A stretch of DNA of 64,000 nucleotides from Cacajao melanocephalus (taxonomy: Eukaryota > Chordata > Mammalia > Primates > Pitheciidae). The stretch spans positions 1 to 64,000 of the forward strand of contig CAUYLG010059225.1 of the NCBI GenBank assembly GCA_963573385.1. The letters are read 5' to 3'. The translations under genes were made by a program, and so were the position numbers. Below, in pieces: positions 33,090 to 45,340 of this stretch (the first letter of the stretch is position 1; each line of letters begins with the position of its first letter). Below the pieces are notes generated by a model. It was not told the origin of the DNA, did no database searches, and was given only the letters and a program-made list of their open reading frames with translations.

Positions 33090-33199
33090 AGGGTCTAAAA
33101 TGGCCGACTGCGGCAGGCTGGACACACCCTTCTTGTTTTGCCTGATTTTCTGTCTGATTCTAATGCTTTGAGACATCTAACCAGTCATTTGGTGCAGTA
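33090..33199 (+). ncRNA. FTX: Possible FTX exon with YY1 site
   Basis: A good acceptor (pyrimidine-rich GTGCTTTTTGTTCTGCAG, ending at 33089) is followed by AAAATGGCCG at 33097-33106, a textbook YY1 motif. The only donor candidate (CAGTAG|GTTTTT near 33200) is weak, so the right end is uncertain. Confidence 0.3.
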
Positions 33200-34676
<1,477 letters not shown>

Positions 34677-34952
34677 GATGTCTTTGTTTTGTGATACAGT
34701 TCTCTGATTATTGGTGAGGCTGGACTTTCAGATCTCAATTACTAGCTCTTACTTCCTTTTGTGAATTACTCAATTTGTGCCTGAATGTTATTTGTAAATT
34801 GCAAATGTCAGTTGTCGAAGATATGCTCCCAGTAATGTTTGTTGCCATTGAGTCTGAAGGAATGTTTGCAATTCCAAATATAACTGTTGTGTGGATACAT
34901 GTCTGGTTCTTGGTAGCCATTTTGAGATAACATTTGTCTGACCTCTATCTTA

Positions 34953-35079
34953 TTTTTGTTTTTATTTTTAGTGTGGAGGTCTTGCGTAGGCTGGTCTGGA
35001 ACTCCTGGGCTCAAGCAATCCTCCCACCTTGACCTCCCAAAGTGCTGGAATTACAGGCATGAGCCACCTTGCTCAGCCT
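34953..35079 (-). mobile_element. Single-arm Alu fragment, antisense
   Basis: T-rich start, one Alu arm ending CACCTTGCTCAGCC; TTGTCTGA precedes and follows it. Confidence 0.85.
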
Positions 35080-36420
35080 TGTCTGATTTTTAAATGAAAT
35101 CCATTTCTTTTTATCTAAAAGGAAAGCACTTTTGAGTACTGCACAACGTTGGTGCTCCCTGGCTTTGGGTGTGGGGAGAAGACAGGGCAACATATTGTCC
35201 CTAATGAGAAACTAATTTAGACAAGAAACAAAACAATGGTCCCTTCTCCCCGATCCATTCAGGGACTGGTCTTATTTTAAATATTTCTGAGTGTTCTGAG
35301 GGAGGATATGGGCAATAGTGAAATGTCCATATTTATACATACTGTTAAGTACTTTGAGGATGTGAAATGCTAATAGGAACACACTAGCATCTGAGAAGGC
35401 ACCAGGAGAGAGCTAATTGGCAGAAAGGAACAGTGTATAGGCAAGAGCAGTTTAGTAGCTTTAGGAGAAAATAGTATGTTAAACTTATTAAATAACAGCC
35501 TCCTAAAGACATTGGGTCTCAAAACAATGATCTCAGTATAACTGTCAACAACTTACTGATGTTATCTGCCCAATTTGCTGGTACAGAGCAAAAAAGCCAT
35601 TAAAAACCTAGGCATTATTAAGAAAAGTATGAGGCACAGAAAAATACCATCCTATCTTTGTATAAAACCATCTGAACCAAATAACTATTACAGTGGTAAT
35701 CTTGTCTCAAGGAGTCTGTTACTATCACACGATTTTGAAAAGGGAATGGGCAGAGTGTGTTACCTCTCAGTTTCATTTTCCTTGTTTATAATACACAGGC
35801 AAATTAGATAGCCTCGAAGGTTTTGGAGGAGTCTAATTCTGGTTTCCTGAAGCTGAATGTTATTTCTAGTTCAGAAAATCTGTCCAATTATGTTTATTAA
35901 GTAAATGTTCTAACTTATTCCTACTCTATGATCTGTATATTATCTATTTTATATTTAATGACATTCTAGCTTATTTTTTTCAGTGAAGGATGAGGATTGT
36001 TGGATTTAGAAGTGCCAAATGAGCTGTTACTTACTGCTTTTTGCTATCCAGTTACACTGAGTTAATCCAGTTAGTTGTAAGCTCCCATTTTTCAGCATTT
36101 TGCTAGCTGTAGATATTAAACCAGGCTCGTGTGTGTAGTAGAGTGGGGAGGTTAAGAGGAGTATAAGAAAAAAAAAAAAAGTCATGTTTTAGAAGAGGGC
36201 GTTGAGAAAGTCCTTTGTTGCAAGTCTGTGCATGGAAGTCCCATTTTACATCATGCCAGTGTCTAGTTCCCAAATCCATCCATGGCCAGGGCTTGGGGAA
36301 AGCATGAATATTTGAAATAACTGAAAAGCATTTAACCTTTGATTTCTATAATTTGTTCCTCCCCTCTCTTGATGTTACAGCCAGCAACAGCCTGGAGCAG
36401 CACCCCCTGGAAAGAAATTT
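35080..36420. other. FTX: FTX intron upstream of the microRNA pair
   Basis: Mostly single-copy-looking sequence, with an A-run at 36168-36180. Nothing coding. It may include pri-miRNA flanking signals that I cannot resolve. Confidence 0.4.
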
Positions 36421-36492
36421 TACATCGGCCATTATAATACAACCTGATAAGTGTTACAGCACTTATCAGATTGTATTGTAATTGCCTGTGTA
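36421..36492 (+). ncRNA. MIR374A: mir-374a precursor hairpin
   Basis: Mature 5p TTATAATACAACCTGATAAG(TG) is at 36432-36453 and mature 3p CTTATCAGATTGTATTGTAA(TT) at 36462-36483; both agree with the human miRNAs as I remember them. The 72-base precursor folds with only an eight-base loop between the arms. Two differences from remembered human sequence are outside the mature strands: a loop base (GTTACAG rather than GTTATAG) and a basal-stem base (GCCTG rather than GTCTG) that turns a G-U wobble into G-C. It is processed from FTX intronic RNA, with mir-545 77 bases downstream on the same strand. Confidence 0.97.
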
Positions 36493-36513
36493 TATGCCTG
36501 TCTCTCTTCCTGT

Positions 36514-36674
36514 TATCAGTTAGACTGTGAGCTCCTTGAGGGCAAGGAAGGTGTCTTCATCTCCAGAGCCCAGCCTGGCACATTAGTAGGCCTCAGTAAA
36601 TGTTTATTAGATGAATAAATGAATGACTCATCAACAAACATTTATTGTGTGCCTGCTAAAGTGATCTCCACAGG
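36514..36674 (+). mobile_element. Inverted pair of L2 3' ends underlying mir-545
   Basis: 36525-36625 follows the L2 3' end (GACTGTGAGCTCCTTGAGGG, CCTGGCACATTAGTAGG, AATAAATGAATGA). 36627-36674 reads as the reverse complement of the same L2 end (TCAACAAACATTTATTG...GCCTGCTAAAGTG). Facing copies make the hairpin. Confidence 0.75.
36569..36674 (+). ncRNA. MIR545: mir-545 precursor hairpin
   Basis: Length 106 bases, matching the human precursor. miR-545-5p (TCAGTAAATGTTTATTAGAT, plus GA) is at 36593-36614 and miR-545-3p at 36631-36652. The 3p strand begins TCAACAAACATTTATTG, whereas I remember human TCAGCAAAC; the changed base is mature position 4, inside the seed. It pairs A-U with the 5p arm where human would have a G-U wobble, so the hairpin is not weakened. 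A second difference (GTGATCTCC for GTGAGCTCC) is outside the mature strand. Host transcript is FTX. Confidence 0.95.
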
Positions 36675-36946
36675 CTCTGGATTGTCAACTGTTTCTTCAA
36701 AAAGCATGTGGTCAGAAACTTGATATTTCTTTCTAGTTATGTGTATATCTTCTTAACAGTTTCTCATGAGACAATGCCATTTTGTGTTTGGATTTCAGTC
36801 CTTGGTATTTACAGATGTTGCAACTGTTGCTGCTGCTGACACTTGCTTTCTTGGTGGGACTTGAGTGATAACTGTTAGATGAGGGCCTTATCCTCAGGGC
36901 CCAGGTCATCATCCAAATAGTATTCCTAGGTAGGACTTTGCATTTT
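36675..36946. other. FTX: FTX intron downstream of mir-545
   Basis: Single-copy-looking sequence with no feature assigned. Confidence 0.35.
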
Positions 36947-37252
36947 TCTTTCTTTCTTTTTTTTTTTTTAAAAGAGACAAGTTCTTGCTCTGTTGCCCAG
37001 GCTGGAGTGCAATGGTGTGATGACGGGTCACTGTAGCCTCGAACTCCTAGGCTCAGGTGATCCTTCCACCTCAGCATTCCGAGTTAGGACAATAGGTGTG
37101 TGCCACCAGTCCTGGCTAATTTTTGTATTTTTTGTAGAGACGGGGTCTTATTATGGTACCCAGGCTGTTCGCACACTCCTAAACTCAAGCGATCTGCCTC
37201 CCTTGGCTTCCCAGAGTGCTGGGATTACAGGTGTGAGCCGCTACACCCAACC
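36947..37252 (-). mobile_element. Alu, antisense, old
   Basis: T/C-rich tail, GAGACAAGTTCTTGCTCTG, ending GCTACACCCAACC; diverged throughout. Confidence 0.93.
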
Positions 37253-37267
37253 AGACTCCGTATTCTA

Positions 37268-37506
37268 AACCAGGGGTGGGCAAACTTTATTGCCTATGGG
37301 CTACCTGTTTTTGCAAATACAGTTTTATATTGGAACACAGCCATGTTCATTCATTGATGTTTTATGTGGTGCCATTTTGGCAGCCCAGTGGCAGAGTTAA
37401 GTAGCTATTAGTTTGGTGTAAAAGTAGTTGCTGTTTTTGCCATTAAGTATATTGGAGACATTGTGGCCTGCAAAGCCCTTATAGAAAGAGACTGCTATGC
37501 CTGCTC
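37268..37506 (+). mobile_element. hAT element copy 1, with half a MADE1 inserted
   Basis: Starts near CCAGGGGTGGGCAAACTTTA and carries the family words TATTGGAACACAGCCATG and GGCAGAGTTAAGTAG. At 37408-37446 is one arm of the mariner-derived MADE1 (TTAGTTTGGTGTAAAAGTAG, TGCTGTTTTTGCCATTAA). Both are DNA transposon fossils with no transposase. Confidence 0.8.
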
Positions 37507-38360
37507 TGGATCATCACTTAAGAGTGATGGTTTCATTCCTCATTCCATTCACCAGACCAGAAATTCATATTTATTTATAATTCATATTTACTTCATTTGT
37601 CATTGCTTGTGACAAGTCTTTTTCCTTTTTTACAGATAAGCCAGCTAAGACATATTTTAAAGTAGGAGATTATAAGACCTCCCCCAGGGTCCTGCACTCA
37701 GTCAGTTATACCCTATCCTTCAACATCAAGCTTTGAACCTCTATTCTAGAAATAACTTTTATTATATTCAGACTTGAAGCATGTGAACATAGCATGCTTT
37801 GGTGCCTTTGCCCTTGCTCCCCTCCTTCCTGCACAGTTCTTTGCAATGAGAATATGGGATATAAGGGTTTAATGTGGGCTAAGGCAGAAAGGTAAGCTGA
37901 GGCAAATGTTTAGAGGATCCTAACAGTAATTTTTAAATGAAGAAGTGAGGTATCCAAAATATTAATTTATTTAGATGTATGCAGGTAGTGAGACAGAGCC
38001 CCTCCACTTATGCCTCTCCAGCTTTACATGTACTATCTTGGTAATCTACCTATGAAAACATTTTGATTCATTTCACTTCATTAAAAAGTCAGAGAGCTCA
38101 AAGTCATATTTGAGAAAGCTAAATCTAAAACAAAATGGAGGAAACATTGAATAGGCTCATCTTGTTGGATAGGATCATCCTAGGAATAAAATATAATAGA
38201 AGGAAAGGACATATAGCCATATTTTTAAAGCTGCTTGCTAGATTTTCCCCAACATTTTGTTATGAAAGTTGTCAAACATACATACAGAAAAGTTGAAAGA
38301 ACTGTACAGTGAAAAGCCGTATACCCAACACCTAGATTTTATAATTAACATTTAATTATA
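37507..38360. other. FTX: FTX intron, partly old L1-like
   Basis: Unassigned up to about 38240. 38240-38345 (AAAGTTGTCAAACATACATA, GAAAGAACTGTACAGTGAA) is an old repeat remnant of uncertain family. Confidence 0.4.
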
Positions 38361-38693
38361 CAGTCATGTGTTGATTAAAGACAGGATGTGTTCTGAGTAA
38401 TGTGTAATTAAGTGATTTTGTTGTGTGATCATCACAGAGGAGTGTACTTACACTAACCTAGATGATATAGCTTACTATACACCTAGGCTATATGATATAG
38501 CCTATTCCTCCTAGGCTACAACCCTATACAGCATGTTGCTGTATTGAATACTGTAGGCATTTGGAACACAATGGTAAGTATTTGTATATCTAAACATAGA
38601 AAAGGTACAGTAAAACGTGGTGCTATTATCTTATGGGACCACCATTGTATATGCGCCTATGACTGAAATGTTACTAAAAGGTTCAGGACTGTT
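38361..38693 (+). mobile_element. Tigger-type DNA transposon fossil
   Basis: Begins CAGTCATGTGTTGATTAAAG and ends near CAGGACTG, with the family words CCTAGGCTATATGATATAGCC and CTTATGGGACCACCATTGTA shortened here to their key parts. It is a non-autonomous copy lacking transposase. Subfamily not assigned. Confidence 0.75.
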
Positions 38694-38949
38694 TGTGTTA
38701 TCACATTAACTCATCTTTGTTGAGTAGGTTTTAAAAATCCGTCTGTCATCCATGTTAATGTCATCTATATCTGACCCATCATGGTGCTGAAAAAGTTTCT
38801 TTTCATTATTATTTGTATCTTCTAAGTCGGCATGAATACCAGCACATCTCAACTATGTGTAAGCAGATCTGTGCAGGAATGAGAGTCTCGGAGAGAGAAT
38901 CCATGTTGTTTCTGGTTGTTTCTGAAAGGAAATAGCCATAGCTCAGTGT

Positions 38950-39251
38950 TTTTTTTTTGTTGTTTTTGTTTTTGAGACAGAGTCTTGCTCTGTCACCCAG
39001 GCTGGAGTGCAGTGGCATGATCTTGGCTCACTGCAACCTCCGCCTCCTGTCTTCAAGAAATTCTCTGCCTCAGCGTTCTGAGTAGCTGGGATTACAGGCC
39101 CCTGCCACCACGCCCAGCTAATTTTTGCATTTTTAGTAGAGACGGGGTTTTACCATCTTGACCAGGCTGGTTTTGAATTCCTGACCTCAACATCCACCCG
39201 CCTTCGCCTCCCAAAGTGCTGGGATTACAGGCATGGGCCACTGTGCCTGGC
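38950..39251 (-). mobile_element. Alu, full length, antisense
   Basis: T-run with TTG units, GAGACAGAGTCTTGCTCTG, ending ACTGTGCCTGGCT; GCTCAGTGTT / GCTCACTGTT flanks it. Confidence 0.96.
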
Positions 39252-40977
39252 TAGCTCACTGTTGTTTACTGGAAATAGTGGAGGGAAGGAAAGATGGGAG
39301 TCCAGGTCAAGTGTCATTCTGCCCTGCACCTTACTCAGTTCTCTGCCTTTGGGGTAGGTGGTTTTCTGAGCAGCTTCTGCTTGTTTCTTTCCTTTGAGGC
39401 TTGCTAAAGAAGAAAAAACAACGTCATATTGAAATGCCAATGAGGCAATATTTAGCATTAGCATAATTCTTTGGAATTCTAGCAAATGGATTTTTAATTT
39501 GGGCTACTGTCTAATAGTATTCTTTCAGCCTTTTCTGTTAGCAACAGCTGCAGTTTCAATTAGGAATCACCATGAAATTTTGTTTATCTTTGTCCATGGA
39601 CATGATAATGTTAAATGTTAACTGTTTGTGTCTATCTCCTTTGATTTAAACTCAAAGGTAGAGTTTAAATTTAAACTCTAAAGGTAGAGTTTTAAAACGT
39701 GTTTTACTGATCTTGGTAATTCTCTTACACTGTAAGGTTTGTATTCATTTATAGGGATATACCCCCAAATATGTGTTTAACATTGTTACAAAAGATTTAG
39801 ATATGAGCACATTTTCATGGTGTTCATAACAGTAAATAATGGAAAAACTTACCTCGTCAAGAATAGGAATTTGGTTAAATACATTTTGTTGTATTCATGT
39901 AATGGCATAACAAAGCCATTAAAAATAAAACTAGTCTTGTAGATAAACATTTGACTTGGAAAGATGTATACAATATATTAATTAAAAAAGGGCTAAAGAG
40001 CAATAGTATGATTTCATCTAATCATTGTAAAATAAGAATTCATGTTTGTGCATGTACATGAAAGTTGTTGGAAGAACATACCCCAAGTGTTAAACTTTCC
40101 TCGGATTCTGGCTGATTTTTGCATTCTTTGCCTAATATAGTTCTGGAATTTTTTTTTTTTTTTTTTTTGCAGTGTTCATCTATGACTTTCAAAGTTAGAG
40201 ACACATTGAAACTATTTCTTTTAAAATTGTTGACCCAAACAAAAGTGGAATAAATGGGGGTCGTGAGGGGGCCTGGAAACTGGAGGAATTTAGTTCAGAA
40301 AAGAGCTGGGTGGGGTAGGGGAAGGGAATGGTAGAAATAAGATCACTGTCTTCAGAGGAAGGCACTAATTACCACCTACCCCTCTATTCCTGGCTCCTTA
40401 GTGCAAGCATTTTCTGGATCACTGTTTACACTTACCATTTATTTCCCAGTTAGACCCTCTACGCATTCTTTTTCTACCCTTGTCCCTCTGGGCTTTAAAG
40501 CTACAGTAATTGCTAGTGGCAGCAGCTGCTTATGAATATGCAGGTCTTGCTCTAGTAAATGGTGGCCTTAGTTGTGCCAATAAAGAGATGGCTCAAGCCT
40601 ATTAAGGCTCCTGCTTCCCCTCTCCTCTCAGGTAGGCAGCACTAATCTTCCATATCTGTGGTGGGAGAACTTTCTACCTGGGTCTCATGGTCACTAGCAG
40701 ATGAGAGGACAGATACTTTCTTGCTGGTGGGTAAGTCCTGGGTAACTGCTCCTTGGGTCTTCCAGGGGTTTCATTTGAGGGTTGCCTGCATCTCACCGAG
40801 TAAGTAACAGGAAACTTAGCAGTATATGCTAGTGCTGCCAGCATATAATGATAACAGTAACCTGGGCTTTGGGCTATTGCTGAATTGCCAGATTTCTGGG
40901 TTACTTTTCATGCTAAGCAGCTAGAGACTGAGCAACTTACAGGCAGTAGGCTGCTTCCTTGGAAAGAAAGGATCCCA
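39252..40977. other. FTX: FTX intron with a perfect palindrome and T-run
   Basis: AGAGTTTAAATTTAAACTCT at 39660-39679 is a perfect 20-base palindrome. 40150-40169 is a long T-run ending in TTGCAG, which resembles a splice acceptor but has no good donor after it. The rest is unassigned. Confidence 0.5.
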
Positions 40978-40978
40978 G

Positions 40979-41552
<574 letters not shown>

Positions 41553-42313
41553 GGGAAAGGACCCCTTGATAGTCTTTGGCTTGTGTCTCATGACTCAGAG
41601 CCCGTTATTCCAGTGGTTGATTCTTGAAGGTAGGGTGCCTAGCCACTGGTCTGCCTAGCTTTTTGTGGTCCTTTTAATAACCCAGGCAGCTGGGTGAGGG
41701 AGCAGGTAATGTTCAGTTCCTTTTCACTTAAGGTAAGGTGAGTCCTAGTGGCAGTTGAGATTGTAAGTGATAGGGGCTTGGTCCAAGAGGTCAGAGTTTT
41801 GTAACCTTTACAGTGTGAAAACCAGATGCCATCTGATGACTAGATGAAGGTTTCATTCACCTTTTGCAGGCTGTTTTGGTCAGGACTAAAGAATGTGGGT
41901 TCATTAACTGCCAGACACAGAAAGGCCACTAAAGGGTCAAGTTTACCTCCATTCTCAGATAGTGATATTGAAGTGTAAAGAGGGGAAGAATTTGAAGGAA
42001 ACTACGCAGATAAGCATTAGAGTTCTCATCTGAGTACTAACGCTTTAGTGTCATCATTGGTACCTCTGTACCCAGGTTATCTCATTTAAAATAAGGGCAG
42101 GAATCCTTACTAAAAATTGTAGACCTTGCAGCTGCCTTTGCCGAATAATATAATTGTGATGCTAGTGTGAATGCTTAGCAAGAGTAAAATCTGAGATCCA
42201 TGGTGTGGCTGGCTGGATAACTTGACTAAGGTGGTAAAAATAAAATTAAGACTGGATCTCAAACCTTGACTGTTCCATCTTACGTTTGTTTTTTTCTTCT
42301 CCCTATGCTATAG
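41553..42313. other. FTX: FTX intron, one weak exon candidate
   Basis: An acceptor (TTTTAATAACCCAG to 41685) and a double donor (CTTAAG|GTAAGGTGAGT, GT at 41733) could bound a 47-base exon at 41686-41732. It is too short to trust. The remainder is unassigned. Confidence 0.3.
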
Positions 42314-42449
42314 GTGATGCCACACGCAATCAGAAACTCTGCCACTGGTGAAGAGGTATATTGAGCCCTGCCTGGTTAACCTCCAGTGAGGTTATTAGAG
42401 AATTGGGAGAGGCTCAAGTCAGCATCCTGCACATAGTCATCAAACCATT

Positions 42450-42460
<11 letters not shown>
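42314..42460 (+). ncRNA. FTX: Candidate FTX exon (147 bases)
   Basis: Acceptor TTTTTTTCTTCTCCCTATGC then TATAG at 42313; donor GTCTTG|GTAAGT at 42461. An earlier donor AAGAG|GTATAT exists at 42354. The sequence has stops in all frames, as expected for a lncRNA. Its donor end resembles that of the next candidate exon. Confidence 0.45.
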
Positions 42461-42817
<357 letters not shown>

Positions 42818-42929
42818 CTGGTAAGGGTTCTTAATAGGCACTAGGCAATTATGGGATATTTTTACATTATGATATGAAAAAAGTCTTAAAATATTCAGGC
42901 TGTACTGTAGAATAAAGAATCTAACCTCT

Positions 42930-43110
42930 TTTTTCCCTATTCTCCCATTTTTACAGATGGGGGAATTAGAAATTGCCCAAGATTATATGAGGCCACAAAG
43001 TAGATGGCACAAATTGCCCAAGATTATAGCTAGTTGGCATAGAAAATGGATTTGAATCCAAGCCAGTGCTGTGTCTTCTACTCAGTGCTTCATCTAGGTT
43101 CTATCAAATC
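42930..43110 (+). mobile_element. MIR element with internal 41-base duplication
   Basis: MIR wording (TTTACAGATGGGGGAATTAG, GATTTGAATCCAAGCCAG). AAATTGCCCAAGATTATA occurs twice at 42970-42987 and 43011-43028, so a 41-base piece was tandemly duplicated after insertion. Confidence 0.75.
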
Positions 43111-43156
43111 CAAAGAAGCCATGCGAGACAGAAATGTTTTTATTTTACAGTAAAAG

Positions 43157-43270
43157 ATTTGTTTTCTTTTCTTTTCTTTCTTTCTTTTTTTTTAAATAGA
43201 GATGGGGGTCTCACTGTGTTGCCCAGGGTGGTCTTGAACTCCCAGGCTCAAGTGATCCACTCACCTTGGT
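43157..43270 (-). mobile_element. Truncated Alu fragment, antisense
   Basis: TTTC-rich tail, one Alu arm up to AGTGATCCACTCACCTTGG, then stops abruptly. Confidence 0.85.
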
Positions 43271-43477
43271 TTCATTTCACACTCAAAGATTTCTGTAATA
43301 GCTCCTGAGATTTTACTCCTCTGATGTTGGAAATTTCCATGGTGTAAAGTTTTATTATGCAAAATATCACCTGGGATGCTCGTTAAACATGCAGATTCCT
43401 GGATGGCAGAAAACTTGTCCTTGGTCAAGAGCAACATTAAGATCTGCCTGTTACTCATACCGATGCTTCCTGCCCAG
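43271..43477. other. FTX: FTX intron, MER5-like remnant
   Basis: 43370-43410 (ACCTGGGATGCTCGTTAAAC, ATGCAGATTCCTGG) resembles a MER5-type hAT fossil. It ends in the pyrimidine-rich acceptor of the next candidate exon. Confidence 0.4.
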
Positions 43478-43549
43478 CAAGTTTTATCAGAGGGCGAGGA
43501 TGAATTATTGTTGCCACGGATGTCCTTGTGAGGCAGTTGGGAAGCCTTG
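43478..43549 (+). ncRNA. FTX: Candidate FTX exon (72 bases)
   Basis: Acceptor GATGCTTCCTGCCCAG ends at 43477; donor GAAGCCTTG|GTAAGT begins at 43550. Both sites are strong, and the length suits an internal exon. The donor half is the duplicate of that at 42460. Confidence 0.45.
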
Positions 43550-43592
43550 GTAAGTTGTCAGTGGCTTTGGTGGGGTTCCCCAGTTAGTGATA
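43538..43592 (+). repeat. Duplicated donor segment, copy 2
   Basis: TTGGGAAGCCTTGGTAAGT, then GTCAGTGGCTTTGGTGGGG and CCAGTTAGTGA, 1.09 kb downstream of copy 1. Confidence 0.85.
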
Positions 43593-43989
43593 GAAAAGAG
43601 AAGGAAACTGGTCATGATCTGGCCCTTCTAGCCTTCTTTCAACAGTTATTAAGTACTTAACTACGTGCCAGAGCATGTTGCAGACATTAACAAAGTCTTG
43701 CCACGGAACTTTTGTTCTTGTGAAGTTAGACAAAAGGATGAGTAACCAGTAAATACATAATGTATCATAAGTGTTATATCAATTCTTTTTTCCCATTATG
43801 ATGTGAGAAATTGTACTTAAAAATGGTTAGGTTAAACTAAGCAACATCTTGTGGTTTTCTCCCTTCTTCCCATTCTTCTTTTTAATACCTGCCACAGTTG
43901 CTTAATGCAATGGAGGCTGACCAAACTGAGTGTTGGGAAGGTCATAGATGATGCAAACAGTCTTTTTTCTTTTTGTAACTTCTCACTAG

Positions 43990-44107
43990 GCTGGATTGTG
44001 AAGGATATTTGGAAAGTATTTTAAAGTCCACCAGATCCTCCATGTGAGTGACCATGCAGCAAAAGAGTGAGGGTCCTCTCAGTGATTAAGGTAAGATAGT
44101 GATTAAG
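43990..44107 (+). ncRNA. FTX: Candidate FTX exon with three donors
   Basis: Acceptor TTTTTTCTTTTTGTAACTTC then TCACTAG ends at 43989. Donors are CCAT|GTGAGT at 44043, TTAAG|GTAAGA at 44091 and TTAAG|GTAAGT at 44108. The last two arise from a 17-base tandem repeat (GTGATTAAGGTAAG at 44082-44095 and 44099-44112). Confidence 0.45.
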
Positions 44108-44317
44108 GTAAGTAGGGGAAGAGAGGCTGACTTTGCCCTGATTCTTGTCAGGGAGGCTCTTAGAAATGCCATTTCCAGAATATAAGTGACAGGCCAGCAC
44201 TTTCAAAGCCTGCAACTTACTCTATAATATATCCTTCTTAAAACGATTCATGTAGATTGTATGTTTATCCAGTCTGTGATCACTCTTGCAGAAGATCAGA
44301 ATAACTGAAATATGGGT

Positions 44318-44505
44318 GATATAAGCTCCTGCTTTTGTAAATGTTTTGTTGAAACACAGTTGTGTTCATTCATTATTATCGATGGCAGCTTTCATACTAC
44401 AACAGAGTTGAGTAGTTGGAATAGAAACCATATGGACCATAGCGCTTGAAATGTTACTGTCTGACCCTTCACAGAAAGTCTGCCAATTCTTGGCATAGGT
44501 TAAAT
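44318..44505 (+). mobile_element. hAT element copy 2
   Basis: Same family as at 37268: TTTGTAAATGTTTTGTTGAA, ACACAGTTGTGTTCATTCAT, CAACAGAGTTGAGTAGTTGG. No transposase. Confidence 0.75.
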
Positions 44506-44959
44506 AAATGTACTCTGTCCACAAATCCTCCTTTCCCCATTTTCCTTTCAATGGTACTTGCATTTACAGTTGATCTTAGAATGTATGGAATTTCATAGTA
44601 ATCACCTTGCTTCTGAATTTCTTCCCACTCAAATTAAGCTCACCAAGAAAGCATATTCACAAATTGGGCTACATATACAGAAGGAACTATGTTTTGTATG
44701 CCTCATTGTAGTTAACTGATTTACTCTATATGTATGGTTCCCTCAATTTTTCCTTCTATTCAGGGATAACTTTTAAAATTGAGCCATTCATGAGTATCCA
44801 AAAAGTTACAACTTATGTTTTCTAATTAAGACTTTATCCTTATTTTAGCATACATCCCCTCTCTGGCTTTTTTTGCATATTTCTGCAGATGTCTAAGGGG
44901 GAATAAACCCCCTTGGAAGATTAATTTTCTTCAGTTCTCTATTGAGGAAATACATGACA
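44506..44959. other. FTX: FTX intron, nothing assigned
   Basis: AT-rich; no repeat or gene recognised. Confidence 0.35.
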
Positions 44960-45165
44960 TTTAGCTTTTTAATAATTTGATGCCATTCACTGAGCACCTA
45001 CCTTGTGCTTTATGTACCCTGTCTCATTGAATTTTTACAGAAAACTGAAAGAGTTAGTTTTGTGTTGAGTTATTACTACCTCCATCTCAACAATGAGTCT
45101 TAGAAAGCTTAAGTAACTTTACCTAGGTCACATTGTAATCAGTGGCAGAACTGGGACTTAAGAGC
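44960..45165 (+). mobile_element. MIR element
   Basis: MIR wording across its length: CACTGAGCACCTACCTTGTG, CTTAAGTAACTTTACCTAGG, GTGGCAGAACTGGGACTTAA. Confidence 0.85.
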
Positions 45166-45169
45166 ATTT

Positions 45170-45340
45170 TCTTTTTTTTTCTTTCTCTCTCTCTCTCTCT
45201 CTTTTTTTTTTTTTTTTTTAAGAGATAGGGTGTCACTATGTTGCCCAGGTTGGTCTTGAACTCCTGGGCTCAAGCAATTCTCCTGCCTCCACCTCCCAAA
45301 GTGTTAGGATTATAGGCATGAGCCCCCATGCCCACCCCTT
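45170..45340 (-). mobile_element. Single-arm Alu with (TC)n and T-run, antisense
   Basis: TTTC/TC-rich tract at 45172-45220 then AAGAGATAGGGTGTCACTATG and one Alu arm to CCCATGCCCACC. Confidence 0.85.

Noticed and set aside
37408..37446. A miR-548-type hairpin
   Set aside because: Only one MADE1 arm is present, so no hairpin can form.
40150..40172. Strong-looking acceptor after a long T-run
   Set aside because: No usable donor follows within 300 bases; the T-run is more likely a retroposon tail or simple repeat.
41686..41732. 47-base exon
   Set aside because: Very short, and the acceptor is ordinary; kept only as a note in the intron entry.
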